From NCBI GenBank assembly GCA_020853575.1, contig JADYYP010000045.1, forward strand, positions 434,001 through 498,000: a DNA stretch of 64,000 nucleotides, read 5' to 3'. Origin of the DNA: Planctomycetota bacterium (lineage in GTDB: Bacteria; Planctomycetota; UBA1135; GCA-002686595). The translations under genes were made by a program, and so were the position numbers. Shown here piece after piece: positions 27,048 to 36,513 of this stretch; within the stretch, counting starts at the first letter, position 1; every line of letters begins with the position of its first letter. The notes below the pieces were generated by a model. The model worked only from the letters and a program-made list of their open reading frames with translations, was not told the DNA's origin and made no database searches.

Positions 27048-28646
27048 ATGGTGCATGCGCGCAGCGCGGTTCCGTTCCTGACCATCGCCGGTGTCGCTGG
27101 CGCCGCGACCATGGCGGTCGAACTCGCCGCGGTGCGCCTCTTGGCGCCGTGGTTCGGTGCGAGCTCGCACGTCTGGACCAACGTGATCGGCGTGATCCTG
27201 TTGGCGCTGGCGATCGGCTACCTGGCGGGAGCGCGCCTGGCGAGTCGCGCGGACCCTCGCGGATCCCTAGCCTGGGTGCTGCTCTTCGCCGCCGCTTGGA
27301 CCATGTGGCTCCCAGCCACGAGCGGCCCGGTGTGCCGCTGGTTGCTCCCACCTGGGTTGACGCTCGACCAGTCGATGGACCTGTGGACCTGGGGCAGCTT
27401 GGCCGCAACGCTGGTGCTGTTCCTCCCCGCGGCGGTGGCGTTGGGTTGCGTGGGTCCCTTGGCCGTCGAATGCGTGCAGCGCGCCGACGCGTCCAGTGCT
27501 GGATCCGCCGGCGGCAGGGTCTTGGGCTACTCGACGCTCGGCAGCCTGGTCGGCACGTTTGGGACGACGCATCAGCTGGTGCCCTGGCTCGGCATTGCCT
27601 GGACCTTCCTGGTCGCGGGCTCGACCCTGTTCGTACTCGGGCTCGCGGTCGCGCTCGCCGTGCGGCGACGTACCCTGGGAGTCGCGGTCATCGCTGCGGC
27701 GGGTGCGGCAACAGGTGCGTGGCCCAGTGCCCGGGTCGAACGCAACCCGCTCCCGGACGGCGTGCGAGTCATCGCCGAGGGGGAGTCGACCTACCAGTCC
27801 GTGCGCGTCGTCGAGGACTCACGTTGGGGGAGCGCGCTGCGCCTACTGCAAGTCAACGAGGGCTTGGATTCATTCCAGTCCGTTTGGGCCGCAACGCCCG
27901 GCCTGCTCGGGCTGGGCTACTACTACGACCTGTTCGCGCTGCCGTGCTGGTGGTCCGGCGAACCGAGGACGTGGAAAGTGCTCGTGCTCGGCCTGGGAGC
28001 AGGCACTACGTTCCGTGTGCTGCGAGGGGCCTCCCCGATCGACACGGAACTGACCATGGTCGGAGTCGAGATCGATCCCTTGGTGGTCGACTTCGGGCGA
28101 CGGTTCTTCGATCTCGACCCCGAGCGCGACCGCGTCCTGGCCGGGCTCGACGCGAGGTCCGCGCTCAGTGCGCTCGAACGCGACTTCGACTTGATCGTGC
28201 TCGACGCCTACGCGCGGCAGGTCGAAATCCCGTTCCACTTGGCGAGCGCCGAAGCGATGACCGAGATGCGCGCGCACCTCGCTCCCGGCGGCTGGTTGGC
28301 GGTGAACGTCGGTGGCTTTGGCTTCGACGATCCAGTGGTCGAGGCCGTCGCCGGAACGACGGCGAGCGTCTTTGGTGGCGCGACCGCGTACCGCGTGCCT
28401 TTCTCACGCAACTACGTCGTCTTTGCTCGTGAACGCGGTGCCGTGCCTCGCCCGCAGGAGCACGAGTTCGCGTGTGGGGGCCCGGTTGCCGAGGAACTGC
28501 TGCCGGCGCTTTCGATCCCCGGCGCGCACCGGGTCTTCGAACGCGCTGGCGCGAGATCGACATTGAGCGACGACCGCAATCCGATCGACCAGCTCCAATT
28601 CGACTCGCTGCGCGCCGCTCGCGCGCGAATCGCATTGGAGGAGTGA
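27048..28646 (+). CDS. Membrane protein with spermidine synthase-like domain
   Basis: 532 residues. The first 230 contain about seven hydrophobic spans. The second half is a Rossmann-type methyltransferase fold like SpeE: V-L-V-L-G-L-G-A-G-T-T near 310, V-G-V-E-I-D-P near 335 and F-D-L-I-V-L-D-A-Y near 380. Membrane-fused spermidine-synthase-like proteins are a known family of unclear substrate. Classic residues for putrescine binding are not evident, so polyamine synthesis is not claimed. The next gene starts two bases after the stop. The ATG at 27048 opens the hydrophobic part. Confidence 0.8.
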   Translation: MVHARSAVPFLTIAGVAGAATMAVELAAVRLLAPWFGASSHVWTNVIGVILLALAIGYLAGARLASRADPRGSLAWVLLFAAAWTMWLPATSGPVCRWLLPPGLTLDQSMDLWTWGSLAATLVLFLPAAVALGCVGPLAVECVQRADASSAGSAGGRVLGYSTLGSLVGTFGTTHQLVPWLGIAWTFLVAGSTLFVLGLAVALAVRRRTLGVAVIAAAGAATGAWPSARVERNPLPDGVRVIAEGESTYQSVRVVEDSRWGSALRLLQVNEGLDSFQSVWAATPGLLGLGYYYDLFALPCWWSGEPRTWKVLVLGLGAGTTFRVLRGASPIDTELTMVGVEIDPLVVDFGRRFFDLDPERDRVLAGLDARSALSALERDFDLIVLDAYARQVEIPFHLASAEAMTEMRAHLAPGGWLAVNVGGFGFDDPVVEAVAGTTASVFGGATAYRVPFSRNYVVFARERGAVPRPQEHEFACGGPVAEELLPALSIPGAHRVFERAGARSTLSDDRNPIDQLQFDSLRAARARIALEE

Positions 28647-28647
28647 G

Positions 28648-29181
28648 GTGCCAATGGCGTGCTGGTTCACGACACCGCTCGCGCTCTTGGCCTTGGACGT
28701 GGCGTTGCGTCCGCAAACGATCGACGCGTTGTTCGCTGCGCGTCGATACGAGCAGGCCTGGAACAGCATCGAGGACCTCGAGGACGCCACGCTGCGCGAG
28801 GAGTGGCGCTTCCAGATCCTGTATGCCGCTGGAGACCTGGAGGGGGCGCTCAGGGCGATCCGCTCCGGGCTCGCGCTCGCGCCCAACAGCGAGCGATTGC
28901 TGCGCAATGGCGCCAGCTGCGCGTTGGCGCTGGGTCTCGCCACGGAGGCGAATGAGCTGTGCGCGCGCTGGCGCCGCGTGCTCGAGGCCGATGATCACGG
29001 GTCTCCCGAGCGCGACGCCGCGTTGCAGGCCTTGCTGCGCTTCGAGACGGACGCCGCGAAGCTCACACTCAAAGACCAGGAAGCGAATCGCGCGCGCCGA
29101 CGCGCCATCACCGCGACGGTCGCGTTCCTGGCGCTCGCGGCGACCTCGGTCGCCTGGCTTTCGAGAGCGCCCAGGAAATGA
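28648..29181 (+). CDS. Small TPR-like protein with C-terminal membrane anchor
   Basis: 177 residues. A hydrophobic N-terminus (residues 5-17) is followed by two or three helix pairs with the tetratricopeptide look, for example A-A-G-D-L-E-G-A-L-R-A-I near 60, and a closing hydrophobic span at about 152-172. GTG at 28648 or ATG at 28654 can start it; GGAGGAG at 28637-28643 is better spaced for the ATG. It begins directly after the spermidine-synthase-like gene, which suggests one transcript. Function unknown; it may organise the membrane protein before it. It ends at a strong hairpin. Confidence 0.6.
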   Translation: MPMACWFTTPLALLALDVALRPQTIDALFAARRYEQAWNSIEDLEDATLREEWRFQILYAAGDLEGALRAIRSGLALAPNSERLLRNGASCALALGLATEANELCARWRRVLEADDHGSPERDAALQALLRFETDAAKLTLKDQEANRARRRAITATVAFLALAATSVAWLSRAPRK

Positions 29182-29183
29182 AG

Positions 29184-29215
29184 CGGCCGCCCGGGACTCG
29201 CGTCCCGAGCGGCCG
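29184..29215. terminator. Strong bidirectional hairpin
   Basis: Two 14-base arms, 29184-29197 and 29202-29215, pair with a single mismatch across a TCGC loop. The gap lies between convergent genes ending at 29181 and 29236. It is the clearest terminator-like hairpin of the window, but it lacks a following T-run. Confidence 0.75.
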
Positions 29216-29235
29216 AGTGAGTCAGGCGCTCTCGA

Positions 29236-31389
29236 CTACAGAATGTCGAGGATGCCCGTGCCGTCGGACGGCGACGTCAACGTCGTCGTGTTCGCGCGGT
29301 AGTTGATGTTGACGGAGATCTTGCTGTTCCAGGGCAGTGCTTCCTTGTCGGCGACGATGCCCAACGCAGCTGCCGCGAAACCGCGGGCGTTCTCGGTCTT
29401 CTGCTTGTCTTGCAACATCTGGATCAGCGGCTCGACCGAGCGCGCATCACCGATGAACCCAAGCGCCGAAGAGATCGCAGCTTGCGAGGAGAGGCCTTGC
29501 GCCTCGGCCAGCATCGCCACCAGCGAGTCGACCAGCGTCTTGTCGCCGAGCAGTCCGAGACCGATCGCGGCGGACTTGAGCAGGTCGGGCTTGTAGCGCG
29601 ACTTGGTGATCAAGCCCTGGATGGCCTCGATCGACGAGCGATCGTTGACCAGTCCGAGGCCGATCGCCGTGTAGCCACGTGCGTCGTCGTCGGTGATCGA
29701 GTCGAGCTTCTCACGCAGTGCGTCCTTGGAGTCACCATCTTGCATGATCCCCACGGAGACGGCGTAGGCGCCGACTTCCATCGGCGTCTTGGATTCCTTC
29801 AGCGCACGCCGGACTTCGCTGCGAACATCCGAGCTCGTCTGCTGCTTGGCATCCGCGAGCGAGCGTTCCATCACGCCCAAGGCCAGTGCCGACCAAGCCT
29901 TGGTGTTGCTCTTGCCCTTGGCGAGTTGCTCCTGCAAGAAAGAGCGAGCGCCCTTCTTGCCTTCGCTCAGTCCCGCGACCGGATCCTCACCGTCGCCGGG
30001 CCGACCACTGGCCTGGCCAAGCGCGATCAGGGCGAAGTTCTTGGCCATCTCATTGGCCAGTTCCTTGGCCTCGACCAGACCCTTGCGGATCTCGACGTCG
30101 ATCTCGTCCTTGTCGCAGTCGCCGAGTTGACCGAGCGCGATGATGCAGCTTTGCTTGATCTCGTCGCGCTCCTTGCTGAGCTTCGTGATGTCCTCGAGGA
30201 AGCGCTTGGCGACCGCAGTCTTGAGCGACTTCGCGCTGGCCATCGGAACGTCGGACAGAAGTTGGGCAATCGCACGCGGCACGTGGGCGCGGACCATGAA
30301 GTCCTGGTTCTCGTCCGCGTAGTACGACATCAACCACAGAACCTGGTCGAGTCGCGTCTTGATCTCCGCATTGCGCGGCTTCTTGCCGATGTCCTTCAAG
30401 TCGACCGGCGCCGCCATCGCAGCGTCATCGATCGGCATCGGGATCAAGCCCATCGAGACCACACAAGCGACGGGTACATCGCGCTGCGCGAACTTCTCGC
30501 TCCCGTCGACGACCTTCGCCAGCGTCGAGACGATCGTGGATTGGTTCTCCGGCTTGCTCGAACGGTTGCCGATCAGTCCCAGCCCATAGGCTGCGAAGGC
30601 ACGGCTGCGGATGTCGACGTTGCTCGTCAGCAGGACCTTGTACTTCTCGTTGGCCGGGCTGCGCAGGCGGTTGATGTCGTTCTGCAGCAGGTTGGTGAGA
30701 ATGCTGATGTTGTCGTTCGACTCGGTCGCGAGGATGCCGAGGCTGAGCGCGGCGGTCTCGCGGATCTCCTGGTCGCCCTCCGAGAGGAACTTGACGAACT
30801 CCTCGGCCAGCGAAGACGCTCCAGAGTCACTGTTGGCGTCACCGATCTTGGCCAGTGCGACCATGCACCCGGTGACGATGTGCTTGTTGCGCTCGGTCTT
30901 GAGCGACTGGAGCAGTGCGGGGACGATCAAACCGCGGATCTTCTCTTCCGACGGGCGCAACGTGTCGCGCGCATCGTCCTTCTCGCCCTTGCCGAGGAAG
31001 AACTCGTCCGAACCCGTGGCCACCGCGCCAGAGTGGATCGCCGCCTTCAGGTTGAGGTACGGCTCGCGGTTGAAGCCCCACCAGAACTGCCACACCGTGA
31101 GGTCCGGCCCCTGATCGCCGCCACCGCTGGTGGTGGGCTTGTTGGGAGCGCCAGGTGCGCCGCCGGGCGCGCCGGGGGTGCCTGCACCGGGCGTAGTCGG
31201 ACCCGCCGGTCCGGGAGTCGTGGGACCACCGCTGCCCGGGGTTGCGGGGCCGCCACCACTGGTGCCGCCGCCGCCGGCCGGAACGGTGTCGCCAGGACCG
31301 CGATAGGTCCCGCCGTGCCCGTAGGAGTTGCCTTGCAAGGCCACAGCGCCACCAGCGATCAGCGCCGCTGCAATCAGGGTCTTTTTCAT
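29236..31389 (-). CDS. Secreted HEAT-repeat protein with Gly/Pro/Thr-rich linker
   Basis: 717 residues. A signal peptide (M-K-K-T-L-I-A-A-A-L-I-A-G-G) is followed by a low-complexity Gly/Pro/Thr-rich linker at about 27-90. A W-Q-F-W-W-G-F-N-R-E segment near 100 comes next, and then a long series of HEAT-type helix pairs to residue 680, for example A-A-L-S-L-G-I-L-A and A-A-I-G-L-G-L-L-G-D. The C-terminus is a short beta tail. Export and repeat structure suggest a surface or periplasmic scaffold; no enzyme motif is seen. The linker resembles wall- or matrix-spanning stalks. The codon mix is less GC-extreme than its neighbours. Confidence 0.85.
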   Translation of the reverse strand: MKKTLIAAALIAGGAVALQGNSYGHGGTYRGPGDTVPAGGGGTSGGGPATPGSGGPTTPGPAGPTTPGAGTPGAPGGAPGAPNKPTTSGGGDQGPDLTVWQFWWGFNREPYLNLKAAIHSGAVATGSDEFFLGKGEKDDARDTLRPSEEKIRGLIVPALLQSLKTERNKHIVTGCMVALAKIGDANSDSGASSLAEEFVKFLSEGDQEIRETAALSLGILATESNDNISILTNLLQNDINRLRSPANEKYKVLLTSNVDIRSRAFAAYGLGLIGNRSSKPENQSTIVSTLAKVVDGSEKFAQRDVPVACVVSMGLIPMPIDDAAMAAPVDLKDIGKKPRNAEIKTRLDQVLWLMSYYADENQDFMVRAHVPRAIAQLLSDVPMASAKSLKTAVAKRFLEDITKLSKERDEIKQSCIIALGQLGDCDKDEIDVEIRKGLVEAKELANEMAKNFALIALGQASGRPGDGEDPVAGLSEGKKGARSFLQEQLAKGKSNTKAWSALALGVMERSLADAKQQTSSDVRSEVRRALKESKTPMEVGAYAVSVGIMQDGDSKDALREKLDSITDDDARGYTAIGLGLVNDRSSIEAIQGLITKSRYKPDLLKSAAIGLGLLGDKTLVDSLVAMLAEAQGLSSQAAISSALGFIGDARSVEPLIQMLQDKQKTENARGFAAAALGIVADKEALPWNSKISVNINYRANTTTLTSPSDGTGILDIL

Positions 31390-31720
31390 GGTCTCAGTGC
31401 GATCAAACCAGAGAGTGTTGGAACTGTCGGAAGGCCCACGGTCACAAGTCGCTATCTATGGGGCAAGCAACGTACCACGCGTTCAGATCAGGTTGTAGTT
31501 GGAGCAGATTCGTGATTCCGCGTTCTCCGCGAGCGGGGCTCTGCAGCGGGACTCCCGGGAGTCTCGCGCTCGCGTTCCGAAGCCGTAACGCACCATTGCG
31601 GGGGCGGGAGGAATTCAGGCGCTGACGACCACCTCGCCCAAAGTCCCCGCCGAGAATGCGCAGGACCTGGAACCGAAACCGGCCCAGGTCCCGCAGCGAG
31701 CCTTCGAGCGGCGGCGAAGC
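31390..31720. other. Non-coding gap between HEAT gene and sdhB
   Basis: 331 bases with no convincing gene; the frames crossing it are tails of shadow ORFs. The left part (31390-31510) is less GC-rich and should hold the promoter of the minus-strand HEAT gene, although no clear -35/-10 pair is visible. A perfect 12-base palindrome, ACTCCCGGGAGT, lies at 31551-31562, and an sdhB-proximal hairpin is listed separately. Confidence 0.5.
31663..31691 (-). terminator. Hairpin downstream of sdhB
   Basis: GGACCTGG at 31663-31670 pairs perfectly with CCAGGTCC at 31684-31691 around a 13-base loop. It lies 30 bases after the sdhB stop on the minus strand and may end the sdhCAB transcript or protect its 3' end. 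No T-run follows. Confidence 0.45.
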
Positions 31721-32524
31721 TCAGTCGCCGATGCGCTCGACCGCGGGGCGCTCGCAAGCGCTTGCGACGATGTACTCGCGATTGAGGCGCGCGATGTTCT
31801 CGACCGAGATCGACTTCGGGCAAGCAGCCTCGCACTCGTAGATGTTGCCGCAGTTGCCGAAGCCGTCGCGGTCCATCTGTTCGACCATCGCCAGGACGCG
31901 CCGACGACGTTCGGGCGCTCCCTGGGGCAGCAGCCCGAGGTGGGAGATCTTGGCGCCGACGAAGAGCATCGCCGCGGCATTGGGGCAAGCGGCCACGCAG
32001 GCCCCGCACCCGATGCAGGATGCGGCATCCATCGCCAGATCCGCGTTTTCCTTGGGCACCGGCAATCCGTTGGCGTCCTGGGGCGCACCCGTGTTCACCG
32101 AGACGAACCCGCCCTTCGAAACGATGCGATCGAAGGCGCTGCGGTCGACCACCAGGTCTCGCTGGATGGGGAAGGCCTTGGCGCGGAAGGGCTCGACGTA
32201 GATCGTGTCCCCATCGTGGAAGCGACGCATGTGCAGTTGGCAGGTCGCGGTCTCGCGGTCGGGCCCGTGAGCCTGGCCGTTGATCACGACACCGCAACTG
32301 CCGCAAATGCCCTCGCGGCAGTCGTGGTCGAACGCCACCGGATCTCGGCCTTCGCGAAGCAGCTGCTCGTTCAGCTGATCGAGCATCTCCAGGAACGAGC
32401 AGTGCTCCGAGATCCCCTGCAGCGCATAGGTCTCGAAGCGCCCTTCGGCCTGAGCGTCCTTCTGGCGCCACACGTGCAGCGTCAGATTCAGTCCGCCGGA
32501 GTGGTGGTCGTGTCCGCCGCTCAT
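31721..32524 (-). CDS. sdhB: Succinate dehydrogenase / fumarate reductase iron-sulfur subunit
   Basis: 267 residues. It carries the three redox centres of complex II: the [2Fe-2S] loop with Cys 69, 74 and 77 (C-R-E-G-I-C-G-S-C) and a later Cys near 95, then [12 protein letters not shown] and a second cysteine group ending C-E-A-A-C-P-K. These pass electrons from FAD in SdhA to the membrane subunit. The His-rich N-terminus (M-S-G-G-H-D-H-H-S) is unusual and may bind metal. The start overlaps the sdhA stop by four bases. Confidence 0.97.
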   Translation of the reverse strand: MSGGHDHHSGGLNLTLHVWRQKDAQAEGRFETYALQGISEHCSFLEMLDQLNEQLLREGRDPVAFDHDCREGICGSCGVVINGQAHGPDRETATCQLHMRRFHDGDTIYVEPFRAKAFPIQRDLVVDRSAFDRIVSKGGFVSVNTGAPQDANGLPVPKENADLAMDAASCIGCGACVAACPNAAAMLFVGAKISHLGLLPQGAPERRRRVLAMVEQMDRDGFGNCGNIYECEAACPKSISVENIARLNREYIVASACERPAVERIGD

Positions 32525-34467
32525 TTGTAGCTCCTCTGCGTCAGCTTCACTTCCTCGAACGACAACGGCTCCTGGTGCAGGTTCCAGCGCATCGCGCCGC
32601 CCTCTTCGGTGTGCTCCCAGGCCGCGACGTGGCAGAAGTTGGCGTCGTCGCGCAACGCCTCACCCTCCTCGGTCTGGTACTCGACGCGGAAGTGACCACC
32701 GCACGATTCCTTGCGGTACTGGGCGTCGAGCACCATCAGCTCCGCCAGTTCCATGAAGTCGGCGACGCGACCGGCCTTTTCCAACTCGCGATTGAGCTCC
32801 TCGCCTTGCCCGAGCACGCGCAAGTTCTCCCAGAACTCACTGCGCAGCGCCCGGATCTTCGCCAGCCCCTTGGAGAGTCCAGCGTCACTGCGGCCCATGC
32901 CGCAGTGCTCCCACATCGCCAGACCGAGGTCGCGGTGCAAGTCATCCGCGCTGCGCCGACCGTCGATCGCGAGCAAGCGGCGCAGGCGCGCTTGGACCTC
33001 GCCCTCGACTTGCTTGAACTGGGCGTGGTCGGTCGTGACCTTGGGCAGCTTGCGGCCCGCGAGGTGCGACGCGATGGTCGCCGGGATCACGAAGTAGCCA
33101 TCTGCCAAGCCCTGCATCAGCGCGCTCGCGCCGAGGCGATTCGCGCCGTGATCGGAGAAATTGGCCTCGCCCAGCACGAACAGGCCGGGGATGGTGCTCT
33201 CCAAGTTGTAGTCGACCCACAGTCCGCCCATCGTGTAGTGGACGGCCGGATAGATGCGCATCGGCACGTGATAGGGATCGTCGGCCGTGATGCGCTCGTA
33301 CATCTGGAACAGGTTGCCGTACTTCTCGCGGATCTTCGGCGCACCGTCGCGCTGGATCGCGTCGCGGAAGTCGAGATACACCGCCATCGCGGTCTCGCCC
33401 ACGCCGCGACCTTCGTCGACCATCTCCTTGGCGCGGCGCGATGCGATGTCGCGGGGCACCAGATTGCCGAAGCTGGGGTAGAGGCGCTCAAGATAGTAGT
33501 CGCGGTCCGCCTCGGGGATCTGATCCGGCGAGCGGCGATCGCCTTTGGATTTGGGAACCCACACCCGGCCGTCATTGCGCAAGCTCTCGCTCATCAGCGT
33601 CAGCTTCGATTGATAGCTGCCGCTCACCGGGATGCAGGTCGGGTGAATCTGGGTGAAGCACGGGTTGCCGAACAACGCACCGCGCTTGTGGGCGCGCCAG
33701 ATCGCGGTGGCGTTCGAGAACTTGGCGTTGGTCGAGAGGAAGAACACGTTGCCGTAGCCGCCCGTGCAGAGCAGCACCGCGTCCGCTGCATAGGATTCGA
33801 TCGCCCCCCCGGTCAATTCGCGCGCGACGACGCCGCGCGCGACGCCGTCGACCACGACCAAGTCCAGCATCTCGCGCCGCGGGAACAGAGCGACCTTCCC
33901 GAGCCCAACTTGACGCATGAGCGCGTGGTACGCACCGATCAGGAGCTGCTGACCGGTTTGACCTCGCGCGTAGAACGTGCGCGCCACTTGCGCGCCGCCG
34001 AACGAACGGTTGTCGAGCAGACCGCCGTAGTCGCGGGCGAACGGAACGCCCTGCGCGACACACTGGTCGATGATGCTGTTCGAGACCTGCGCGAGCCGGT
34101 AAACGTTCGCCTCGCGCGCACGGTAGTCGCCACCCTTCACCGTGTCGTAGAACAGGCGCCGAATCGAGTCGCCGTCGTTGGGATAGTTCTTGGCCGCGTT
34201 GATTCCGCCTTGGGCAGCGATCGAGTGCGCGCGGCGCGGGCTGTCGTGGATGCACAGCACCGTCACTCGGTAGCCCATCTCGGCCAGCGAAGCCGCGGCC
34301 GAAGCGCCCGCGAGGCCGGTGCCGACCACCAACACGTGGTACTTGCGACGGTTGGCGGGGTTGACGAGTTTCAGATCGAAGCGGTGCTTGTCCCAGCGTT
34401 CCGACATCGGACCGCTCGGGCACTTCGAGACCAGCTTCGGCGAACCCTGGATTGCTGTGGTGCTCAT
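32521..34467 (-). CDS. sdhA: Succinate dehydrogenase / fumarate reductase flavoprotein subunit
   Basis: 648 residues. The FAD-binding motif [12 protein letters not shown] is at 49-60, and [10 protein letters not shown] follows, with His 81 in the position of covalent FAD attachment. The catalytic region includes H-P-T-C-I-P near 260 and R-L-G-A-S-A-L near 440. It oxidises succinate to fumarate or the reverse. Gene order C-A-B with one membrane subunit is the arrangement of Wolinella-type or Bacillus-type enzymes. It lies 13 bases after sdhC and overlaps sdhB. Confidence 0.97.
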   Translation of the reverse strand: MSTTAIQGSPKLVSKCPSGPMSERWDKHRFDLKLVNPANRRKYHVLVVGTGLAGASAAASLAEMGYRVTVLCIHDSPRRAHSIAAQGGINAAKNYPNDGDSIRRLFYDTVKGGDYRAREANVYRLAQVSNSIIDQCVAQGVPFARDYGGLLDNRSFGGAQVARTFYARGQTGQQLLIGAYHALMRQVGLGKVALFPRREMLDLVVVDGVARGVVARELTGGAIESYAADAVLLCTGGYGNVFFLSTNAKFSNATAIWRAHKRGALFGNPCFTQIHPTCIPVSGSYQSKLTLMSESLRNDGRVWVPKSKGDRRSPDQIPEADRDYYLERLYPSFGNLVPRDIASRRAKEMVDEGRGVGETAMAVYLDFRDAIQRDGAPKIREKYGNLFQMYERITADDPYHVPMRIYPAVHYTMGGLWVDYNLESTIPGLFVLGEANFSDHGANRLGASALMQGLADGYFVIPATIASHLAGRKLPKVTTDHAQFKQVEGEVQARLRRLLAIDGRRSADDLHRDLGLAMWEHCGMGRSDAGLSKGLAKIRALRSEFWENLRVLGQGEELNRELEKAGRVADFMELAELMVLDAQYRKESCGGHFRVEYQTEEGEALRDDANFCHVAAWEHTEEGGAMRWNLHQEPLSFEEVKLTQRSYK

Positions 34468-34480
34468 CGCGTGGGTCTCC

Positions 34481-35149
34481 TCAGCTCCAAGGCCATTGGC
34501 CTTCGAACATCATGCACAGGACGGGAAAGGACGCGAACAAGCCCGCGATCGCGAGCGCCAGCGCTGAACCGACCCACTTGATCGTCGGCGCATAGCTGGG
34601 GTGTCGCAAACCGAGGGTCTGGAACAGGCTCTGGAAGGCGTGCCACAGGTGTGAGCCCAAGAACGCCATCGAAACCAGATAGATGCCCGCTCCCAAGGGG
34701 CTGGTGAGCCGCTCCATCACCAACTTGGCCAATCCGACCTTCGAGAAGTCGGCCAGGCGAAAGTCGATCACGTGGATCACGAGGAACACGAGCAGCACGG
34801 CGCCGGTGACGACCATGGTCATCGAAGCCATCGTGCGCCGGCCCTTGGGTGCGAGGTCCTTGTAGCGCTCGGGGCGCGCTTCGCGATTCTCGAGCGCCGT
34901 GCGCAGACCGAGCGCGATGTGCGCCAGGAACAGCACGGTCAAGCCGACCTCGGCGAGGACCTTGAGCGGGCCGAGAGCCTCGAGCTTCGCGGCGTAGGCG
35001 TTGAACTGCGTGCCGTCGCCGTCCGCGTAGAGGGTCAGATTGCCCACGACGTGAACGATGAGAAAGCCGATCAACAGCAGGCCAGTGACGGCCATCAGGG
35101 CCTTCTTGCCGATCGACGAGCGCAGGAAGGCTCCGAAACGGCTGATCAT
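34481..35149 (-). CDS. sdhC: Succinate dehydrogenase cytochrome b subunit
   Basis: 222 residues with five hydrophobic spans. Histidines in or near the spans (H-V-V-G-N near 33, [20 protein letters not shown]) fit binding of two haems, as in single-subunit (type B) complex II. No separate sdhD is present. It anchors SdhAB and exchanges electrons with the quinone pool. The ATG at 35149 gives the expected M-I-S-R-F start; longer in-frame starts to 35713 read through unlikely sequence. It is the first gene of the sdhCAB unit. Confidence 0.93.
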   Translation of the reverse strand: MISRFGAFLRSSIGKKALMAVTGLLLIGFLIVHVVGNLTLYADGDGTQFNAYAAKLEALGPLKVLAEVGLTVLFLAHIALGLRTALENREARPERYKDLAPKGRRTMASMTMVVTGAVLLVFLVIHVIDFRLADFSKVGLAKLVMERLTSPLGAGIYLVSMAFLGSHLWHAFQSLFQTLGLRHPSYAPTIKWVGSALALAIAGLFASFPVLCMMFEGQWPWS

Positions 35150-35372
35150 CCTTCGATCTCCAACATTCGGATGGGGCCGCGCGGGAGACGGAACAGCACC
35201 GTCGCACCGTCGGCACGGCGCGGGACCGTAGCGGACCGCGCCCCGACCGGCAATCGTCCGCGTCGAATTCCGGCATCGAAACGCAGGCTTGCGCGTGCGC
35301 TCGGCGCGCCTACAGTGCGCGTGCTTGAGCGCCTTGACTCGCTTGTGGATCGTGTGCGTCGAGTGCACGGAA

Positions 35373-35807
35373 ATGCCGGATGCGCAGCGCGATTTGATCG
35401 TTTCTGCGCAACCCGTGCGCGTGTACTGCGCGCCGCAGTGCGAGGGCCTCGCACACGCGTGGCGTGCCGCGCTTTCGAACGCGGAGAGCATCGAATCCCT
35501 CGCGACGATCGACGACGCAACGCTACGACGATTGGCGGATCGACACCCGGGAAGCGGGGTGCTCCTCGTGCTCTCGAGCATTGAATCGACAGCGCTCGCG
35601 CAGCGCGCGTTGTCGACGGTCGAGCCACCGAGCGCGTTGGAGTTGACGGCCGCGCGCCTGCTCGTCGTCGACTGGCCGCCGACGGTCGACGTCGACGGCC
35701 GGCCAGCGTTCATCGGCCTCGATCTCGATTGGCTCCCACCTCCGCCGCCGTTGCGCCGCGCGAAGTTCCCTGGTGGTCCCGGAGCGGCACCCGCGGCGCG
35801 CGGTTGA
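35373..35807 (+). CDS. Hypothetical protein, weakly supported
   Basis: A possible 144-residue protein from the ATG at 35373. It has a reasonable amino-acid mix, alternating hydrophobic segments such as S-G-V-L-L-V-L-S-S-I-E and L-L-V-V-D-W-P-P, and ends in a Pro/Gly-rich tail. No family is recognised. The minus strand opposite has only implausible Arg-rich frames. Evidence is limited to composition, and the frame may be longer (start at 35289). Confidence 0.4.
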   Translation: MPDAQRDLIVSAQPVRVYCAPQCEGLAHAWRAALSNAESIESLATIDDATLRRLADRHPGSGVLLVLSSIESTALAQRALSTVEPPSALELTAARLLVVDWPPTVDVDGRPAFIGLDLDWLPPPPPLRRAKFPGGPGAAPAARG

Positions 35808-35825
35808 CTGAGTGAAATGGGGGAG

Positions 35826-36296
35826 TCAAGTCCCCTCGCGCCGACGCGCCATCACGACGCGCCACTCGCTCTCGAGAACCACCTCGCCGCGCTGGTTGCG
35901 CGCCCGCACATCCCATTGCACCCAACCGCGCCTCGCGGCCGGTTGCGCGTCGAGCGCCGCGACCACCAGCGTCACTTCGAGCCGATCGAGCGGTCGCACG
36001 GGCGCTACGAAACGACTGGTCACGGCCTCGACTGCGATCACGGTTCCGTCGAACGCTCCCGATTGCCACATCGAGCCCGCAGCGAAGGAAAGCACGTACA
36101 TCCCGTGGGCCACCGTGCCACGAAACACCGTGCGCCGCGCGAACTCGGGATCGACGTGCAGCGGATTGAGGTCGCCCGTGATGCGCGCGAACGCGACCAG
36201 GTCGGCTTGCTGGACTTCTCTGGCGGCCACGCTCACCGCGCGTCCGACGACACAGTCCTCGAAGTACAGCGCGCTGCTCGGGGTGCCGGAACTCAT
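35826..36296 (-). CDS. MaoC-like hot-dog-fold dehydratase
   Basis: 156 residues. The hydratase signature lies near residues 36-65: D-L-V-A-F-A-R-I-T-G-D-L-N-P-L-H, then G-T-V-A-H-G-M-Y. The Asp and His there are the catalytic pair of R-specific enoyl-CoA hydratases. Substrate is unknown. The ATG at 36296 is used because upstream residues do not belong to the fold. It stands alone, divergent from the next gene. Confidence 0.85.
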   Translation of the reverse strand: MSSGTPSSALYFEDCVVGRAVSVAAREVQQADLVAFARITGDLNPLHVDPEFARRTVFRGTVAHGMYVLSFAAGSMWQSGAFDGTVIAVEAVTSRFVAPVRPLDRLEVTLVVAALDAQPAARRGWVQWDVRARNQRGEVVLESEWRVVMARRREGT

Positions 36297-36513
36297 GCCC
36301 CGAGAGCTTGCCCTGGCACGCGGCGCCGGCGCAAACCCAAGGAGCCCTCGATTGACGCACAGGCTGCCGGAGAGCCCCGTGGCGTGGCCCTGGAACCCAT
36401 TAGATGCAACGGAACGGGTATTATCGGAAGTTACCACAGTGCCTCGGGAGCGCCTCACAGGCACGACGATCTCAAACCTCAACTTCCTGCCGTGTGCGGT
36501 CGACACCCGGCGC

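Noticed and set aside
29410-31515. 701-residue plus-strand frame opposite the HEAT gene
   Set aside because: Mirror of the HEAT-repeat gene; repeats give a long open antisense frame.
32575-34581. 668-residue plus-strand frame opposite sdhA
   Set aside because: Antisense of a clearly identified sdhA.
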